NCBI RefSeq assembly: GCF_963675165.1
Contig: NC_087382.1
Span: forward strand, 3,263,963 to 3,327,962
Direction: 5' to 3'
Source of the DNA: Halichondria panicea
Lineage: Eukaryota; Porifera; Demospongiae; Suberitida; Halichondriidae
Length of the DNA: 64,000 nt
This document shows positions 47,336-59,801 of the stretch, one piece after another (position 1 is the stretch's first letter; each line of letters starts with the position of its first letter). Below the pieces are notes generated by a model, which saw only the letters and a program-made list of their open reading frames with translations, made no database searches and was not told the origin of the DNA. The translations under genes and the position numbers were made by a program.

Positions 47336-47368
47336 CTGCAAGTAGCTCTCAGGGCCACCGTACTATTT

Positions 47369-48900
47369 GAATGTTGTGGGTGAAGTGATTTTTATCCCAC
47401 AATTCCATACATATAGCAGCACCGTGTGTATCAAGTTGCTATGACATACCAATCACAGTACTTAGTAACTATAGTGCTATAGGTAATTCACAAAGCATGC
47501 ATGTGTGCAGTAATTATACGATTGCAATAAAATTCCTTGTGTCAGCCAGAGCTCATCACAGTCATCAGCCTCCCTCATGCAATCAGCTGATTTTCTTATT
47601 ACTCATTATTGTGTCACATACTCTGTCACATGGAGCTACAGCTTCCATTTGTAAAAATGCTGATAGAATGGCTTGTTTTGAGTGCAACAACTAATGGAGG
47701 ATCTGGCATAACCCTAGCTCCAACAGGCTATAGAGTCACGAGATAACTAACACAGTCACCTTTTATATGTTTTTTTATTTTGCTGTGTTAGTGGTTTTTT
47801 TTGTGGAATTTTAATAGATAATGAGTAATGAGATTTAATTTCATCTCCCTTCCTTGCATTTAATATTGCACAGAAACATTAATGTCATTGCAATGGCCTT
47901 AGGTGCTGAGCATTTCAGTCCTTCATACTCTGAAACCATGCATGCTCAGAACCGCTCCGATGTGATACTCATGCATGCAGTCGCAGTGCAACTTGATTAT
48001 TTACATGAATTCGATTCAGGCTAGCTAGACGATACATTTACCACACAGGTTAACGCTGATTATAGCCAATGCATTGAATTTATTCATTGTACATTGCATC
48101 AAACACTTTCAGCTAGACTAAGACTATGGACCATGAATGTAGGAGGTAGCAGCACTACAAATTAATGGCTTCTGTATATAATACAATTTGGCTTCTGTTG
48201 GTGGAGTGACAGTATAGCTAGTCAAACTGAATCCTATACTGTTGATTGGCTATAGTTACTATAGTAAGCTATATTTAAGGCAGCTACATGTATGTAGTCT
48301 GTTCCTCCATTGTCAGCATCTTCGGGTGAGGTGCGGAAGCAGTAAAACATATGCACATGCAGGAACAATCAGAGGGTAGAGGGAATATTTGTTTAAGTGA
48401 TAATTGAGCCATTATCACTAGATTTTTGCTGTGTTTTTTGAGTGAGTATAATTATATAGTATTATATTAGACACTATAGTAGTACATGGGAAAAGTGCCT
48501 CAGAGCAGGTATACCATGGAACTTAGTATACCTGCATGCAAATTTACTTAGTATACCTAATATTCTGTTGTCAAGTAATTGTAATTGTAGTCAAGCGGTT
48601 TGCGCATGCGCACTAGTATCTAAATGAGTTAGACACTGTTTTGTCAGTGTCCATCTTAACTATTATTTATACATGCTAGGATAATAAGTATAACACAGCG
48701 GCCATGAATGGGCCAATAACCGATTAGCCAAAGTATCAATATACATTCATTAAACGTTCTCATTATAATAATTATACCAATAGCGAAATACAAAGGTATA
48801 TTGTGGATTATTCTCTCCTGTGGAATGCGTGGCTCCTAAAGAACGTGCAGAAAATAAATCTAAAGTGTCTATTCCTATATAGTGTGACAAAGCTTTGTAC
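47369..48900. other. Intergenic, nothing recognised
   Basis: AT-rich sequence right of the composite transposon. Short frames (for example at 47497) have no recognisable features. The first part should be the displaced upstream region of receptor copy C. Confidence 0.5.
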
Positions 48901-49303
48901 ATGTCTCATTACAAACGACATGATGATCATTTCCACACTCTCATTCCAGTAAATGAAGAGCCTGGGTCTCAACTTGAAATGGATGGAAGTGATCAGACCC
49001 CTGATAATGGAGGCTACTCTGGTATGTTCGTACGGATGCTCTACCTGACGATCTCAGTGATGGATACATGCAATCCCACGTGGTATCACAAAATTATTGC
49101 ATAATAATGGTATTGTTTGCATGAAAAATGTTGCGTACAAATTATGCTCAGATCCATCAAAACCCTTCTTTTAAAATGTGCATTCAAATTGAACAAACTG
49201 AACTAGCAACAGATACACAAGAGACATGTGTATATGCAGACAATGTTGAGGTTAAAGAAGAGCCCTTGATTCAAACTGTTCCCGCACTCCATATACTGGT
49301 ATA
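48901..49303 (+). CDS. Possible small two-exon gene, unknown
   Basis: ATG at 48901 opens MSHYKRHDDHFHTLIPVNEE, acidic and polar, to a donor ggtatgt after 49021; an acceptor tatgcag at about 49239 continues in phase with DNVEVKEEPLIQTVPALHIL and a stop. VKEEP resembles a sumoylation motif. No family recognised; a following 70-residue frame at 49304-49516 may be a further exon. Weak. Confidence 0.25.
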
Positions 49304-49516
49304 ATGACGGGCAAAATACTCGATGAACTTGCCGAGGAGGAATTCAAACTAGCCCATCGAAGTCAACTCCTTTCCATATCTCCATACGTTAAATTCAAAA
49401 CTTCGTATTTACAAACCCCCAAGGGAAGATCAGACGATACCTACCAAACGTTATCTACTGGTCGTATCAATTCAAAGCCAAGAACTTATTCAAGTATGCC
49501 CAACGTCTGGAACTGA

Positions 49517-50111
49517 AATCGGACTCCACCACTTGCTTGGAAATGGGACTCACAAAGAGCACTGTACAGAGCACGGTTGGAATGGAATCTGGACGTGACA
49601 ATCAGATCTAGACTTGGAACTGATCCCCACACAACCATCTTACAAGAGCGTGTCCAGTCATCCGTTCACTAGTTCTATTTTCCTCATTCAAATTAACCAA
49701 CAGGAAAGCTGCACTGGCTGACTTTCGATCTTGAGCAGGTTACTATGATGAAGCAAACACGTTTCAAAACACCAGAAAAAACCATCTCTACCTGTATCTA
49801 GAAAATGTGTTCAGAAAATGTCGAGAGTTTGCAGTAGCGGAAGAAAAAAGCCCCCAGCCTCGTCTGAGACAGAGGTATCCATGGCAACTAACGGAGGCCC
49901 AAAGGCCATATATTATGTCTTTGCCAACATTTGTAGGAATCAGTATAAATCATATAACACAACCATTTTTGATTCTACATATCTAGTAACATAATTATAA
50001 ACAATTACAGTAACTGATGGAAACTAATTATGGCCTACAAAATATTATTTTTAAGTTGTACATAATAATAAAAGTATAATTATGTTTATAACCTCATCTA
50101 AATAAGACAGT
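49517..50111. other. Intergenic, nothing recognised
   Basis: No supported gene. The last part is the 3' flank of the minus-strand beta-helix gene. Confidence 0.45.
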
Positions 50112-53100
50112 TCACACTTCATTTTTTATGAGGCTAATTTCTGTGTATGTAACAACAGGACAACGATTGACTCTTGGAGGGGGAGGGGCTGGTCTGTAGT
50201 CCTCTGTGGTGAGGGGGGCTAGATCATCCATGTAGGATAGTCTCAGCTGGTCCGGCCTTGTGGCTGGTCTGATGATGGGAGGAGTGATGTAACGATCAGG
50301 GTCAGCTTCTTCCACTGCTCCATCAGTGTAAGGTGGTGGGTCCTCAATATCTATTTGCTCAGCTTTAAGTTGCTCATTGTCATCGTTGGCTGCAAGCTGA
50401 TACATTGCCATGGTGTTGTTAGATTGTCGGTTCTTTTTGTCTGCAGCACCAGTTCTCAAGTTCTTATCACATTTCTTTATCTTGGGCCATATTTTGGTCT
50501 TCTTTAGTATGAAGTGGTGGAAATGGTAGCTGATGATTGTCACAAAGAGAATGAAAGCTACAGACATTGAAACAATGGTCAGTGATTCTTGCTGTCGGTT
50601 TGTTTCAACAACATAGGAGGTGCCATAAGATAGAATGCAGAGATTAAGCAGAAATAACGTTTCTAGATATTCACTTAGTTGTTTTTTGTGTACTCGGTTG
50701 GTCAATGTTATCAGTCCAACTGATAAAACCCCAGCTGATAGCACAGGGAGAGAAGTATCTGGAGCCATGGCAGCTACTAGATTATGAGCAATCAGAGCAA
50801 AGAGGAGCAGTCCCACCCAGTAGCGATGCTTGGGAGTGAATGGAGCATGGTATGCATCCATGAAGCCAGTGTAATATGTGTTCTTGGTCCATATCATAAC
50901 CTTGGAACAGCGTGGTAACCATTGTCCAAGGCAAAGCTGTACAGTGAACAAGCCACCAGCAATGAGGATTATGGCTGTAGCAACAAACTGAGGAATGTGT
51001 TTGGAAGTAAAGTATGGCATATTGCCGTCAAACAACCAAACAGTCTTGGTTGAACCGTCGGAATATTCCAAGACCCTGTTTTGTAGTGCAGCAACGATAA
51101 ACCGTAAGAATTTAGAATAAGAGAGTAGGACGAGTGTGCCTAGGGCAGCAACTGGGTTCCTGTTGGAGAGGAGCTTTGCAAATAAGCTACAATACTTGCT
51201 TAAAATAATTATTAAGAACATTAGAAGAAACAAGTAAGTTGGAAAGACAAGCTAGTTGAAGAAGCACTTTTACTTGAGAGTTCATTCCATTGTAAAAGCA
51301 CGTCTCGATTCCCAAGTCAAGATTCACCCATGATACGAAAACTATTAAAAAGTTGTTTAAATTAGGAAAGAAAATTGCTCTATTAGCAGCTACTATGTTG
51401 GCGTAAAAAATGAGGCCATGAATATTTCCAGTTGCTATAGTGATGTTGAGCACGAGAATTAAAGTAACTAGCAATATGCCAGCCAGCACAAATGGTATTA
51501 GTAGAAGAAGGTTAAGATTAGAGCATTCTTTACAGTTTGATGTAGCCAACACAAGACTTAGTCCTGGTTCACATTCTCCACACAGGACACCGCTTCGATT
51601 GTAGGCACACTGTTCGTTTCGGTTAATTAGACTGATGTTGACTGGTTTTTGTACGCAATAGTCAAGTGTACAGCTGCCAACAACATACCCTGTTCCATTG
51701 GTGGTATTTATGACTTCTATCCATGTGTTGTTATTTCTTTCCAGTGTTATGGCTCCATTTTCCTCAAAACAATTTGTTATCTGATATCTTTGTTGCAAGT
51801 CTGCATCACAGTCACACTTGCACTCAATATCTGATGTAATTGGCTGAAGTCCACTAGGGCATGTGCAGGGTTGAAAAGAAATATTAATAATTTGTCTTGA
51901 AATTCCCAAGTTGGTGCATGGACCCTCGGCATAGAGTTCCACCTGAGCAAAGCTGTCTTGTGAGAATACATTGTACTCTAATTCTGTGCACTGATTGCCA
52001 ACTGATTGTTGTGTCTGTCCTTCTTTGAAACGATCAAATCCACTCTCAGTAATAACAGAACTCCGAATGGTGGCATTCATGGGATTTCCAATTTGGTCAA
52101 CAGCCATAACACTGATTGTAAACATTTGTCCCTTTTTTGGAGAAACATAGTTATATTGACAAAAAATCACCTGAACAGGCCTAGAGGAGATTGATAGTGG
52201 CTCGATGGAGGATTTGACAGTTTTTTTTATGTAGTCCAATCCGTTTGAAGATTTATATTCAGCATTTTGACTTACTGTACACCTGTCCAACATACCTCCG
52301 TAGATGCCTGCTCCTGACTGGGTAGCTGTGTTATTAGTCATGAATGTGTTGAAGTAGTTTGGAGAATTGATGTCCAGTACCCCATGCAATTTAATTGTTT
52401 GAATGAAGCAGAGGCAGTCAGCAAAAATGGTGCGAGTAGCATCAGTTTCTATGGCCCCTACTCTGCAGGCACCACTATCTGTATCATCTGCCACAAATAT
52501 CCCCCCTCCGTACTGAGCCAAGTTGTTGTTAATTATTAGCTTGACATATAATACATTGACATTCTTAAATTCTCCATTATTTTTAAATAGGTAGAGTTTC
52601 GAACTTTGCTGTAGATACACTCCACCTCCATTAGCGTTTGCTGTGTTTGAGTCAAGGTTGACATATGATCGAGTAAGTTTAATAGTAGAAGATATTGCAT
52701 GTATACCTCCACCATTATTCTCAGCAATGTTGTGAGCAATCTCACTCTGATTATTTGGAGGAAGGGGCTGACCATCTGCATCTTCCATCTGCACTGATTG
52801 GAACTCAACTCCACTAGAATATGCATAAATCCCTCCACCATCCTTGTGTGCTGTGTTGTGATAGATCTTTATTGGCTCATTTACGAAGAGTGTACTCTCT
52901 CTCAGAAATATTCCTCCTCCAGAGGTAGCCGTGTTGTTGGTGATGATTATTTCTTCTGTGTTAATGTATATTTCACTCTGGTAAGCGCTGACGGCTCCAC
53001 CCAACACACCATGATTGTTACTGAGTGTTGTAGGTCCATTAAACTCGATTCGACTATTGAAAGCATAAACGGGACGACCATTGTTACTGACAATATTCCT

Positions 53101-54336
53101 TCCAGTGAATGTTACGTTTGATTGCGAAATGTTCAAACTGCCCTTGTTATTAGTAATGTTGGTGTTATTAAATATCAAGTTGGATCTTAAAGCGTAAATT
53201 GCTCCACCCTCACCAGAACTGCTGTTTGTCACCATGCTGTCAGAGATGGACACATAACTACCTGAGTCAACATAAATCGCTCCACCATCGTCAGCTTTGT
53301 TGTTTGTCAGCTCACTGTCTGAGATGGACACACTACCTGAGTAAACACTAATCGCTCCACCTTGGACAGCACTGTTGTTTGTTAGCTCACTGTTGGAGAT
53401 GGACACACTACCTGAGCCAATATTAATCGCTCCACCACGGAAAGCACTGTTGTTTGTCAGCGTACAGTTGGAGATGGACACACTGCCTGAGGCAATACCG
53501 ATCGCTCCACCACCATAGTTAGCACTGTTGTTTGTCAGCGTACTGCCAGAGATGGACACAATGCTTGAGACAACAGCAATTGCTGCACCAAAGGAAGCTT
53601 TGTTATTTGTTATGTTACACCAAGTGATCACTACAGTACCAGATACCACTTCCACTGCTCCTCCGTTCTCAGCACTGTTGTAGTTGAACTCTGTGTTGTT
53701 GATCAGTGCGTTGTTTGATTCAATGTCAACTGCACCTCCATCATTTCTAGTGAACACACTATTTGTTATGTACACATCATCAGCCTCAACGTGCAGTGCC
53801 TGACCAATGTTGTTCATAAAGAGAGTGCTCTCAATTGTTGCAGTTTGAGTATTAGTAACCTTAACTATGTGGTTTTCTGCTTGATTGAGTAATACAAAGT
53901 CCATAAAGTAGCAGTCTTTGATGTAAACATCATTGGTACCATCAATGATCAAACCTTGATGTGAGTTTTGTGGTCCAACGAAACCCAAGCGTTCAATACT
54001 CAATTTAGTAATACTAACAAAACGTATCGTACCATTGCTATGGAATCCAACTACAGTGGTACTTGTGTTCTGGCCAGTGATTTGCAGATGTAAAAAGTTA
54101 CGAATCAATAACTGCTCAGTTAACACATGATGTCCAGGTAGAAAGCTCAAGGTGAGATTGTCTCCACCAGAAAACAGGTCTGTTTGAACAAGCTGCTCGA
54201 GAGTGAAACAAGTTCCATTTCGATAGTCATGACAGAAGTCGGTTGAATCCACTGGCACAATGTGATAGTGCTCACTCCTGGTAACAGTAGCTAGGGTCAG
54301 TAGCACTAACCAGCTGAGAACACTTCTAGACAGCAT
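50112..54336 (-). CDS. Giant beta-helix, multi-membrane surface protein A (frameshifted near 51250)
   Basis: Start chosen at 54336 because MLSRSVLSWLVLLTLATVTR is a good signal peptide; upstream in-frame codons are low-complexity. Order: N-terminal domain (FCHDYRNGTCFTLEQLV, LSFLPGHHVL); right-handed beta-helix of NNSAxxGGAI coils with tandem 23-24 residue repeats (SGSVSISNSELTNN); further coils (GGGIFLRES, GGGVYLQQSS); an Ig-like part (FTISVMAVDQIGNPMNATIR); cysteine-rich parts (CTCPSG, CKCDCDADL, CAYNRSGVLCGECEPGLSL); then 8-9 membrane segments; then a cytoplasmic tail with PPPYTD (a WW-domain PPxY motif) and RPAPPPPRV. Compared with paralogue B, A has four extra bases between CTTCAACT and CTTACTTG near 51245-51260, shifting frame just before TM3; everything downstream (50112-51250) is preserved. 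Role unknown; probably a cell-surface receptor or adhesion protein. Confidence 0.75.
53205..53560. repeat. Tandem coil repeats in protein A
   Basis: About five DNA units near 69-75 bp carrying GGAGATGGACACACTACCTG-like and GCTCCACC motifs, coding for successive beta-helix coils. Confidence 0.85.
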
Positions 54337-55536
54337 GTCTGCATGCATGTGCATATATATGATGATGATTGTTGGTATGCTCCCAGAATATATATAGTTA
54401 AATAGCTGCATGTGTACATTGCACATGCACACCATAAATATATAAAGCTGATGGTAAACTGCTAATGGATTGGAAACAAAGCACTGTTGAGGTACCTACA
54501 TGTATCCCCATAGTTTAAATGAGGCTCACTTTTCTAACATTCAAGGCTAGCTTGAATAATTCATGAGAATGGTTTTGCTGTCTGCTGCTGTGCTAAATAT
54601 CAATGTTCACTTTATATTTGAGGCCACAGCACACTACATATATAGTTACACAGTCTTAGCGTATATCATATAGGTACAATAATTATATTACTATATAGGT
54701 ACACAAGTATGAAGAAGCGCTCCATGTACCTCTATAGTTACGACGATCAAGATTATAATTTATTCAACTCACTTGTTTAATGGGCGCTGCACTCTCAGTT
54801 TCTGTTTCCCTACTTTTGCTAGTCAGCAAGCGCTCTTCTTTTATATCAACTAAAAAATCCAGCTGTTGGGAGTTTCCTGTTTGGAAACTTATACGTGTAT
54901 ACTTGTAAAAACATTCAGACCCCCCTCAGACCCCCCATGCATGCACATTATGAGATATGGTATACAGATACAACCAATACATGTCATTGATACATGTATA
55001 CTTAATTGATTGCTTTTTTAAGTCAAATTATGGTCTCTTTCTATAATTATAACTGAATTAACCTGAGAAAATACCCAAGGGAATATATCTACATGCAGTA
55101 TTTAATCTGCCATTTTATAGCCTGCCCTAATACCATTTAATATAGGCTACACAAGAGCTTCAAAATGCATCCTTACTTCAAGCTTATTGCATTATTATTG
55201 ACAATGCCATTAAGTACATGACTGCATGCAGTGCAAAATTGTTGTTTTTGATTTTTTACCTGCAGCAGTTGGACTGTTAAGACATCGAGGCTTCTCCATT
55301 ATGTTCAGTAACACATCACATGCATGATGCACTCAATGCATCAGGTCCCCTGTGTGCCCCCTTGGTGAGTACAGACCCCCACAGTGGCTGTATACAACGT
55401 ATAACAGCCTGAGAATCATTTCTACCTGTGAGGCCCTGTTTTATGTCCCCCTATAATTATCTTAGTATATACTGTAAAAGTATATGATTGTACTGGCCTA
55501 TAGCTGGTAACTAACAATTAATATAATAATAGATTT
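54337..55536. other. Upstream region of protein A, no gene seen
   Basis: AT-rich; must contain the promoter of the minus-strand gene. Includes a TATATATAG stretch near 54390-54400. Nothing else supported. Confidence 0.5.
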
Positions 55537-57003
55537 GTTACAGTGCATTGCTTGTTTTCTCATTCCAACGTTCTATACTACGACCACAACAACATATCTC
55601 TTAGAGAGTTCCTGCATCAATACTGCTTCAGGTGTGTGTGTGTGTGTGTGTGCGTGCCATAACTTTTTATGTAGATATAATAGTCATAGTGCTGTGCATG
55701 ATCTGAGAAATCGTGCAACATGATTCTATTCTATATCCCATGGCATAAAGTCAGGTCTTGCAACCATATAACCATTTTGATAACCATTTTGTTGCCAACT
55801 GTTTAATATTTGAAGCCAGTCCACTTTATTCTACATCATGCAGGGTTAAGTGTATACAGTGATGGCATAATTGAACCTCTGTTTGCACTCACATGCAGAT
55901 CATTGCCAGGTAGTTTTTTGAAATTCTATATAGTTTGGCAATTAAGGAAGGGAAGTTAAAACACACAAAGAACTATTATATAGGATATGCCCACATGCAC
56001 TAGACACACACACATAATTATATGCACATTGCACATACAGGGAACAGAAACACATCATAATATCTGTCAAACTAAAATAAAATATGCAGCACAAATCCCA
56101 TCTTTAACTATGCAAACACTGTATTAGCTATAACTGCTCATTTGAACCTCTTGCTTTTAGGATGTTGCCATGCAGTGCAGTTCTATCTCTGTCCACACCA
56201 CACTCACACCACCTCCCACACCTCCCACACCTCTCACACCTCTCACACCTCCCACACACACACACATGCACACACACACACACAGGCTGGACATGGGTTG
56301 ACCTGTTGGATGTACTCGTTCCCCAGAGGACTATTCGTATCACCACTCCTCGTCGAACTACCTACATGGACTTCAAGACAGAAATTTAAAGAATGTGAGA
56401 ACATTATTTTATGTGTTTGAGTGTGTGTATTCAACTGCTATGATTATGAACTTATTTCCCAGTGCACATCATGATCATACATATAGGGCATGCGTTTAAG
56501 TATATCTCACGAGTCAGTGCACGTGAAATGTGTTTTATGGTGGTCACCCTTTGGGCAGACCAACAGTGGTTGTAATATAAGAAATTGGCTTGTTTGCACA
56601 GATTGCTATATATGCTATATAGGGAGATTTTGAAGTGGCTAGATCACAAACAGTATAGTTGGCAGCCTCAATGGCCATGTATTCATATGTGGTGTGAACC
56701 TTCATATGCAGCTTGATGTGGTGTGCTTATACACAAATGTTGTAACCACACCATGCACGTTCTGTTAGACAAACTACTCAGGCGTATATATAAGGCAGAG
56801 CAAGATGCGCTGAGGTCAAAGTTGAGGCAACTGAAGGACCTGGTTTTACTCGGATGTCCGTTTTACTCCAAAGAGGAGGCAGGAAAAGATGACATGAAGA
56901 TTGACCATGAGATAGAGGCTAGTATTATCGGTAACTTTCAAGACAGCAATTGCAGACCTCAAGAAATGTATTGCAGACCTGGTGGACTGCTGGAATATAA
57001 AGT
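55537..57003 (+). pseudogene. Possible PIKfyve-like exon fragments
   Basis: Three exon-like pieces on +. At 55546-55632: acceptor, then NVLYYDHNNISLREFLHQYC and FR, donor; resembles the (D)I.L..FL..YCFR stretch in the linker of PIKfyve/Fab1 lipid kinases. At about 56286-56390: DLLDVLVPQRTIRITTPRR then a stop. At about 56770-57002: DKLLRRIYKAEQDALRSKLR, PFYSKEEAGKDD, ending in a donor in front of an alsin exon 21 copy. The kinase and FYVE domains are not found. Identification is tentative; the pieces may come from different sources. Confidence 0.3.
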
Positions 57004-57124
57004 GAGTGGGAAAATTCTGAGTTCTTAATCCACGCCCCACACCTAACCACCTTCCTCCCCCTCACTCATTCTACCACCCCCACACCTCCCCCCCCCTCAG
57101 TGACTAGTGCCTCTCCCCCTACAG

Positions 57125-57166
57125 GCTGCTTATAACTTTATTAAGACCAACGCTCCTGGAAGATAG
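57125..57166 (+). pseudogene. Stray copy of alsin-like exon 21
   Basis: GCTGCTTATAACTTTATTAA to TAG with acceptor CCCTACAG and the same intron tail (CAGTGACTAGTGCC) as at 30.8, 34.2 and 37.5 kb, now 26 kb from the parent gene. Confidence 0.85.
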
Positions 57167-57352
57167 AATGATGTACTGTTAACAATCATCACTGTGTTTT
57201 ATAAAGTTGTTTATTTGTGTATGTGCATTCAATAAGCATATTGACATCTTGACTTTCAAATATAGTATAATACATCATCTAATTCTAAATAGCAGTAATT
57301 ATTAGTTCTGAGAATACATAAAGTATAGCCAGTTCTTCTCTTGTGAGACTGT

Positions 57353-58300
57353 TCATACGGCTGCATCCGTGGTAGTCAGGCTGAACCATGTCAATGGATG
57401 AACAGTTACTAGATTCGTACCATCTACTTGTATTTGACCATCATCTACTTGTATTCGGTTGTCAACATTTTGACCACGCTTAGTACGGAAACTGTACCAC
57501 ATGTACCCAAGCACACAGTAGGGGTAAATAGCTGATAAAGTGACTACTATGATCAGGCCAATGTTGGTATCTTTTGCGCAGAGATAAGAAAAAATAAGCA
57601 GTGCTTAATATAGTAACTATGAAGTACATCTTCTTGCAATTAGTTTCCTTCAAACACAAAACCAAACAAGTAGAAATACATAACCAATCAAAGTTAAGAG
57701 CGTTGCTGCAGGAATGATTACAGAGGCCGCACTTACACCACTTCGATCTAATCCAATAAACGGTAGAGGCACAACAGTTGTTAAGAGCAGGAACACCACT
57801 TCCAGTATCACTTGTTGTTTGGGTGTACGATTTACACAACACGGCTGTCTTCTCATACAGCAGCTGCACGTTTGAGCACATAGTTTCCATAGCAAGATGG
57901 AGTAAGCTGTAAAGCTTAGAGCAGAAGAAATCCAAATTAGATATCCTAATCCCTCACTAGAGACTTGTAGACTAACTCTACATCTGTACATGTGATCAGG
58001 TCGATGTATACTCGACATCATCACTAAGCCTATTGCTAATCCTACCAGCAATGTTGTAGCAACAGACAAGTAGACAAATAATCTCACGAGGAAATTGGTC
58101 TTCTTTCGACAGATGAAAGCAATGTTTAAAACCAGTCCGATGATACTGAATAGAAGTTCTAGAGAAAACAGCACTATCATTGCCAATATCAACTTGGAAT
58201 TAATTTCATATTGCGATAAACTTTCTTGACAATCATACGTCTCATTGTTATAATAGTCAATAGAGAGATTATACTCTAGGAAATCATTTGGTACGTTCAT
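57353..58300 (-). pseudogene. Seven-membrane-segment receptor-like, copy D, broken
   Basis: Opens MNVPNDFLEYNLSIDYYNNE and keeps TM1-TM5 (to LLVWFCV). After VWFCV the arginine codon CGA has become TGA, and about 33 bases coding for the AKRRCVKELVMW part are deleted, with frame lost in TM6; TM7 and the tail are recognisable only in another frame. Same long TM2-TM3 loop (SSIHRPDHMYRC) as copy C. Confidence 0.8.
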
Positions 58301-58633
58301 CTTGAAGCACTTGATAGCTAAATAAAATTCCAATCGCTGGGTGAGCAATTCATTCCATATATAGGTCTGTGTGTATCCAATTGTTTGATACAAATCAGGG
58401 CGCTAAGTAAATTCACGGAGCGTGTGTTCAGTAATTAATTATAGGCATGCAGTGCTGAGCATGTCAGTTCTTCTCTGCTCATATACCCATGCATAAAATA
58501 CTATCATGCAGGCCGGTACGATATTACACAAGAATGACATACTAATATTTTTTTATATGCTCTATATTTTCTACGGACACTGCCCAATCGACAAATTGAA
58601 TTGTATGACCGATGACTATATCCACTCACACAG

Positions 58634-58939
58634 GAGTACCTGGTGGGAAAGATGACAAATACTCAAGACTCACACCTACAGTGTCAAATACATAATATAG
58701 CTAAGACTCAAAGACAGGAATTTCAACCAGAAGCACTGTCCCAGTGGTTCCGTTGGATGGTGCATATCATTTGTATCGTATCCAGTGGTGACCTACATCG
58801 ACTGGACTATATGTACAACCCTAAGAAAGATCATCAGACGTTCTTCCACTACAAGTTCTTCATTGAGAGTGATCGGGCGGTGATGGACTGTGCACTGCTG
58901 AGGAAGAGCTCCTCAGGAGAAACAGAGAAGAGTGTTTGA
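58634..58939 (+). pseudogene. Orphan last exon of a GT14 glycosyltransferase
   Basis: Acceptor CACACAG then GVPGGKDDKYSRLTPTVSNT and TAA; later CIVSSGDLHRLDYMYNPKKD matches exon 3 of the GT14 cluster. A 5-base insertion near 58893 shifts the RAVMDCAEE segment. No exons 1-2 nearby; the parents lie more than 44 kb to the left. Confidence 0.85.
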
Positions 58940-59324
58940 GAGACAATAATTATAGGCAAGAAGTCTATTTCTTCCGATTTTATTTTATTTTATTATTTAT
59001 TAGAAGAAATTATAGGCAAATAGTCCTATTTTTGTATCTGTACTTTGATCATGTCATTACATCATTTAGGTGTTTTTCATGTTTTGGCTAATCAGCTATT
59101 GGCCTATAATTATGGCCTGTGCATGTGGTAGGTATAAACTTATCGTACAGCCTGAATCAAATTAATGTAATTGATAGCTGAAGGGAACTCTATTGGAGTT
59201 TCCATTGAGTATCACATTGGAGCAATTTTGAACATGGTAGATTATTATTAAACGAACTTATCATGAGGATGACTATATCCTTATATACAAGTATTATTAA
59301 ATTACTATAATAATTGTCCTGTTT

Positions 59325-59510
59325 TGTCAGATTGTAAAGCTTAGAACGGTAGCAATCCATTATTATATATACTAATCCAAAAACATGTATTCCAATAAAA
59401 TAATCACAAGTTTCAGGTATACTCGTCACCAAGCTTAATCCTACCAGCAATGTTGTAACCACAGACAAGCAGACAAATAATCTCAAAAATATTTGTCTTC
59501 TTTTGACGAT
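59325..59510 (-). pseudogene. Scrap of a seven-membrane-segment receptor gene
   Basis: RLFVCLSVVTTLLVGLSLVT and IPETCDYFIGIHVFGLVYII match TM2-TM3 of copy B; nothing before or after is retained. Confidence 0.75.
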
Positions 59511-59801
59511 AGTAACATGTCTTGTTAGCCAACATAATTATTGTACATGTATATAATTCAGTACAAAAATCATAATTTCTAATACATGTATACATACTTT
59601 GTTTCTACAAAAAAACCTGTCTCTAGTAACAATTGCAGTACTCAGGTGTATTAAGGCACGCCCAGAATTAATAAAAGCCAACGTCACATACATTGATCAA
59701 TATTAAACATAGTAATTGCACATTTTGTAATTTTAATGCCTACAAACATAAAGGTTGCATATAAAGGGTATAATGTTTACACCTCAGCTAAATAAGGCAG
59801 T
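59511..59801. other. 3' flank of protein B
   Basis: AT-rich sequence after the receptor scrap; nothing recognised. Confidence 0.4.

Larger units (their letters stand above)
38722..47362. mobile_element. 8.6 kb composite transposon with 6-bp target duplication
   Basis: Left end TACGGTGGCTCTGAGAGCTA; the right end is its complement with one change (TAGCTCTCAGGGCCACCGTA). The identity continues through CTTGCAGTTGAC into arrays of a 33/39-bp unit (AGTAGGTAGTTGGCTTACC...) in inverted orientation at the two ends. Both sides are flanked by CTATTT (38716-38721, 47363-47368). The related upstream region of receptor copy A reads GGCTATTTTGCATG without insertion, agreeing with an empty site. It contains three inner elements. 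Whether the two protein genes belong to it or to an element nested in it is not settled. Superfamily unassigned. Confidence 0.8.

Noticed and set aside
46970-47341. 123-residue minus-strand frame of LAFEVGSWLTY repeats
   Set aside because: It is the subterminal array of the composite transposon; unit lengths of 33 and 39 bp keep any open frame open. No start context, signal or homology.
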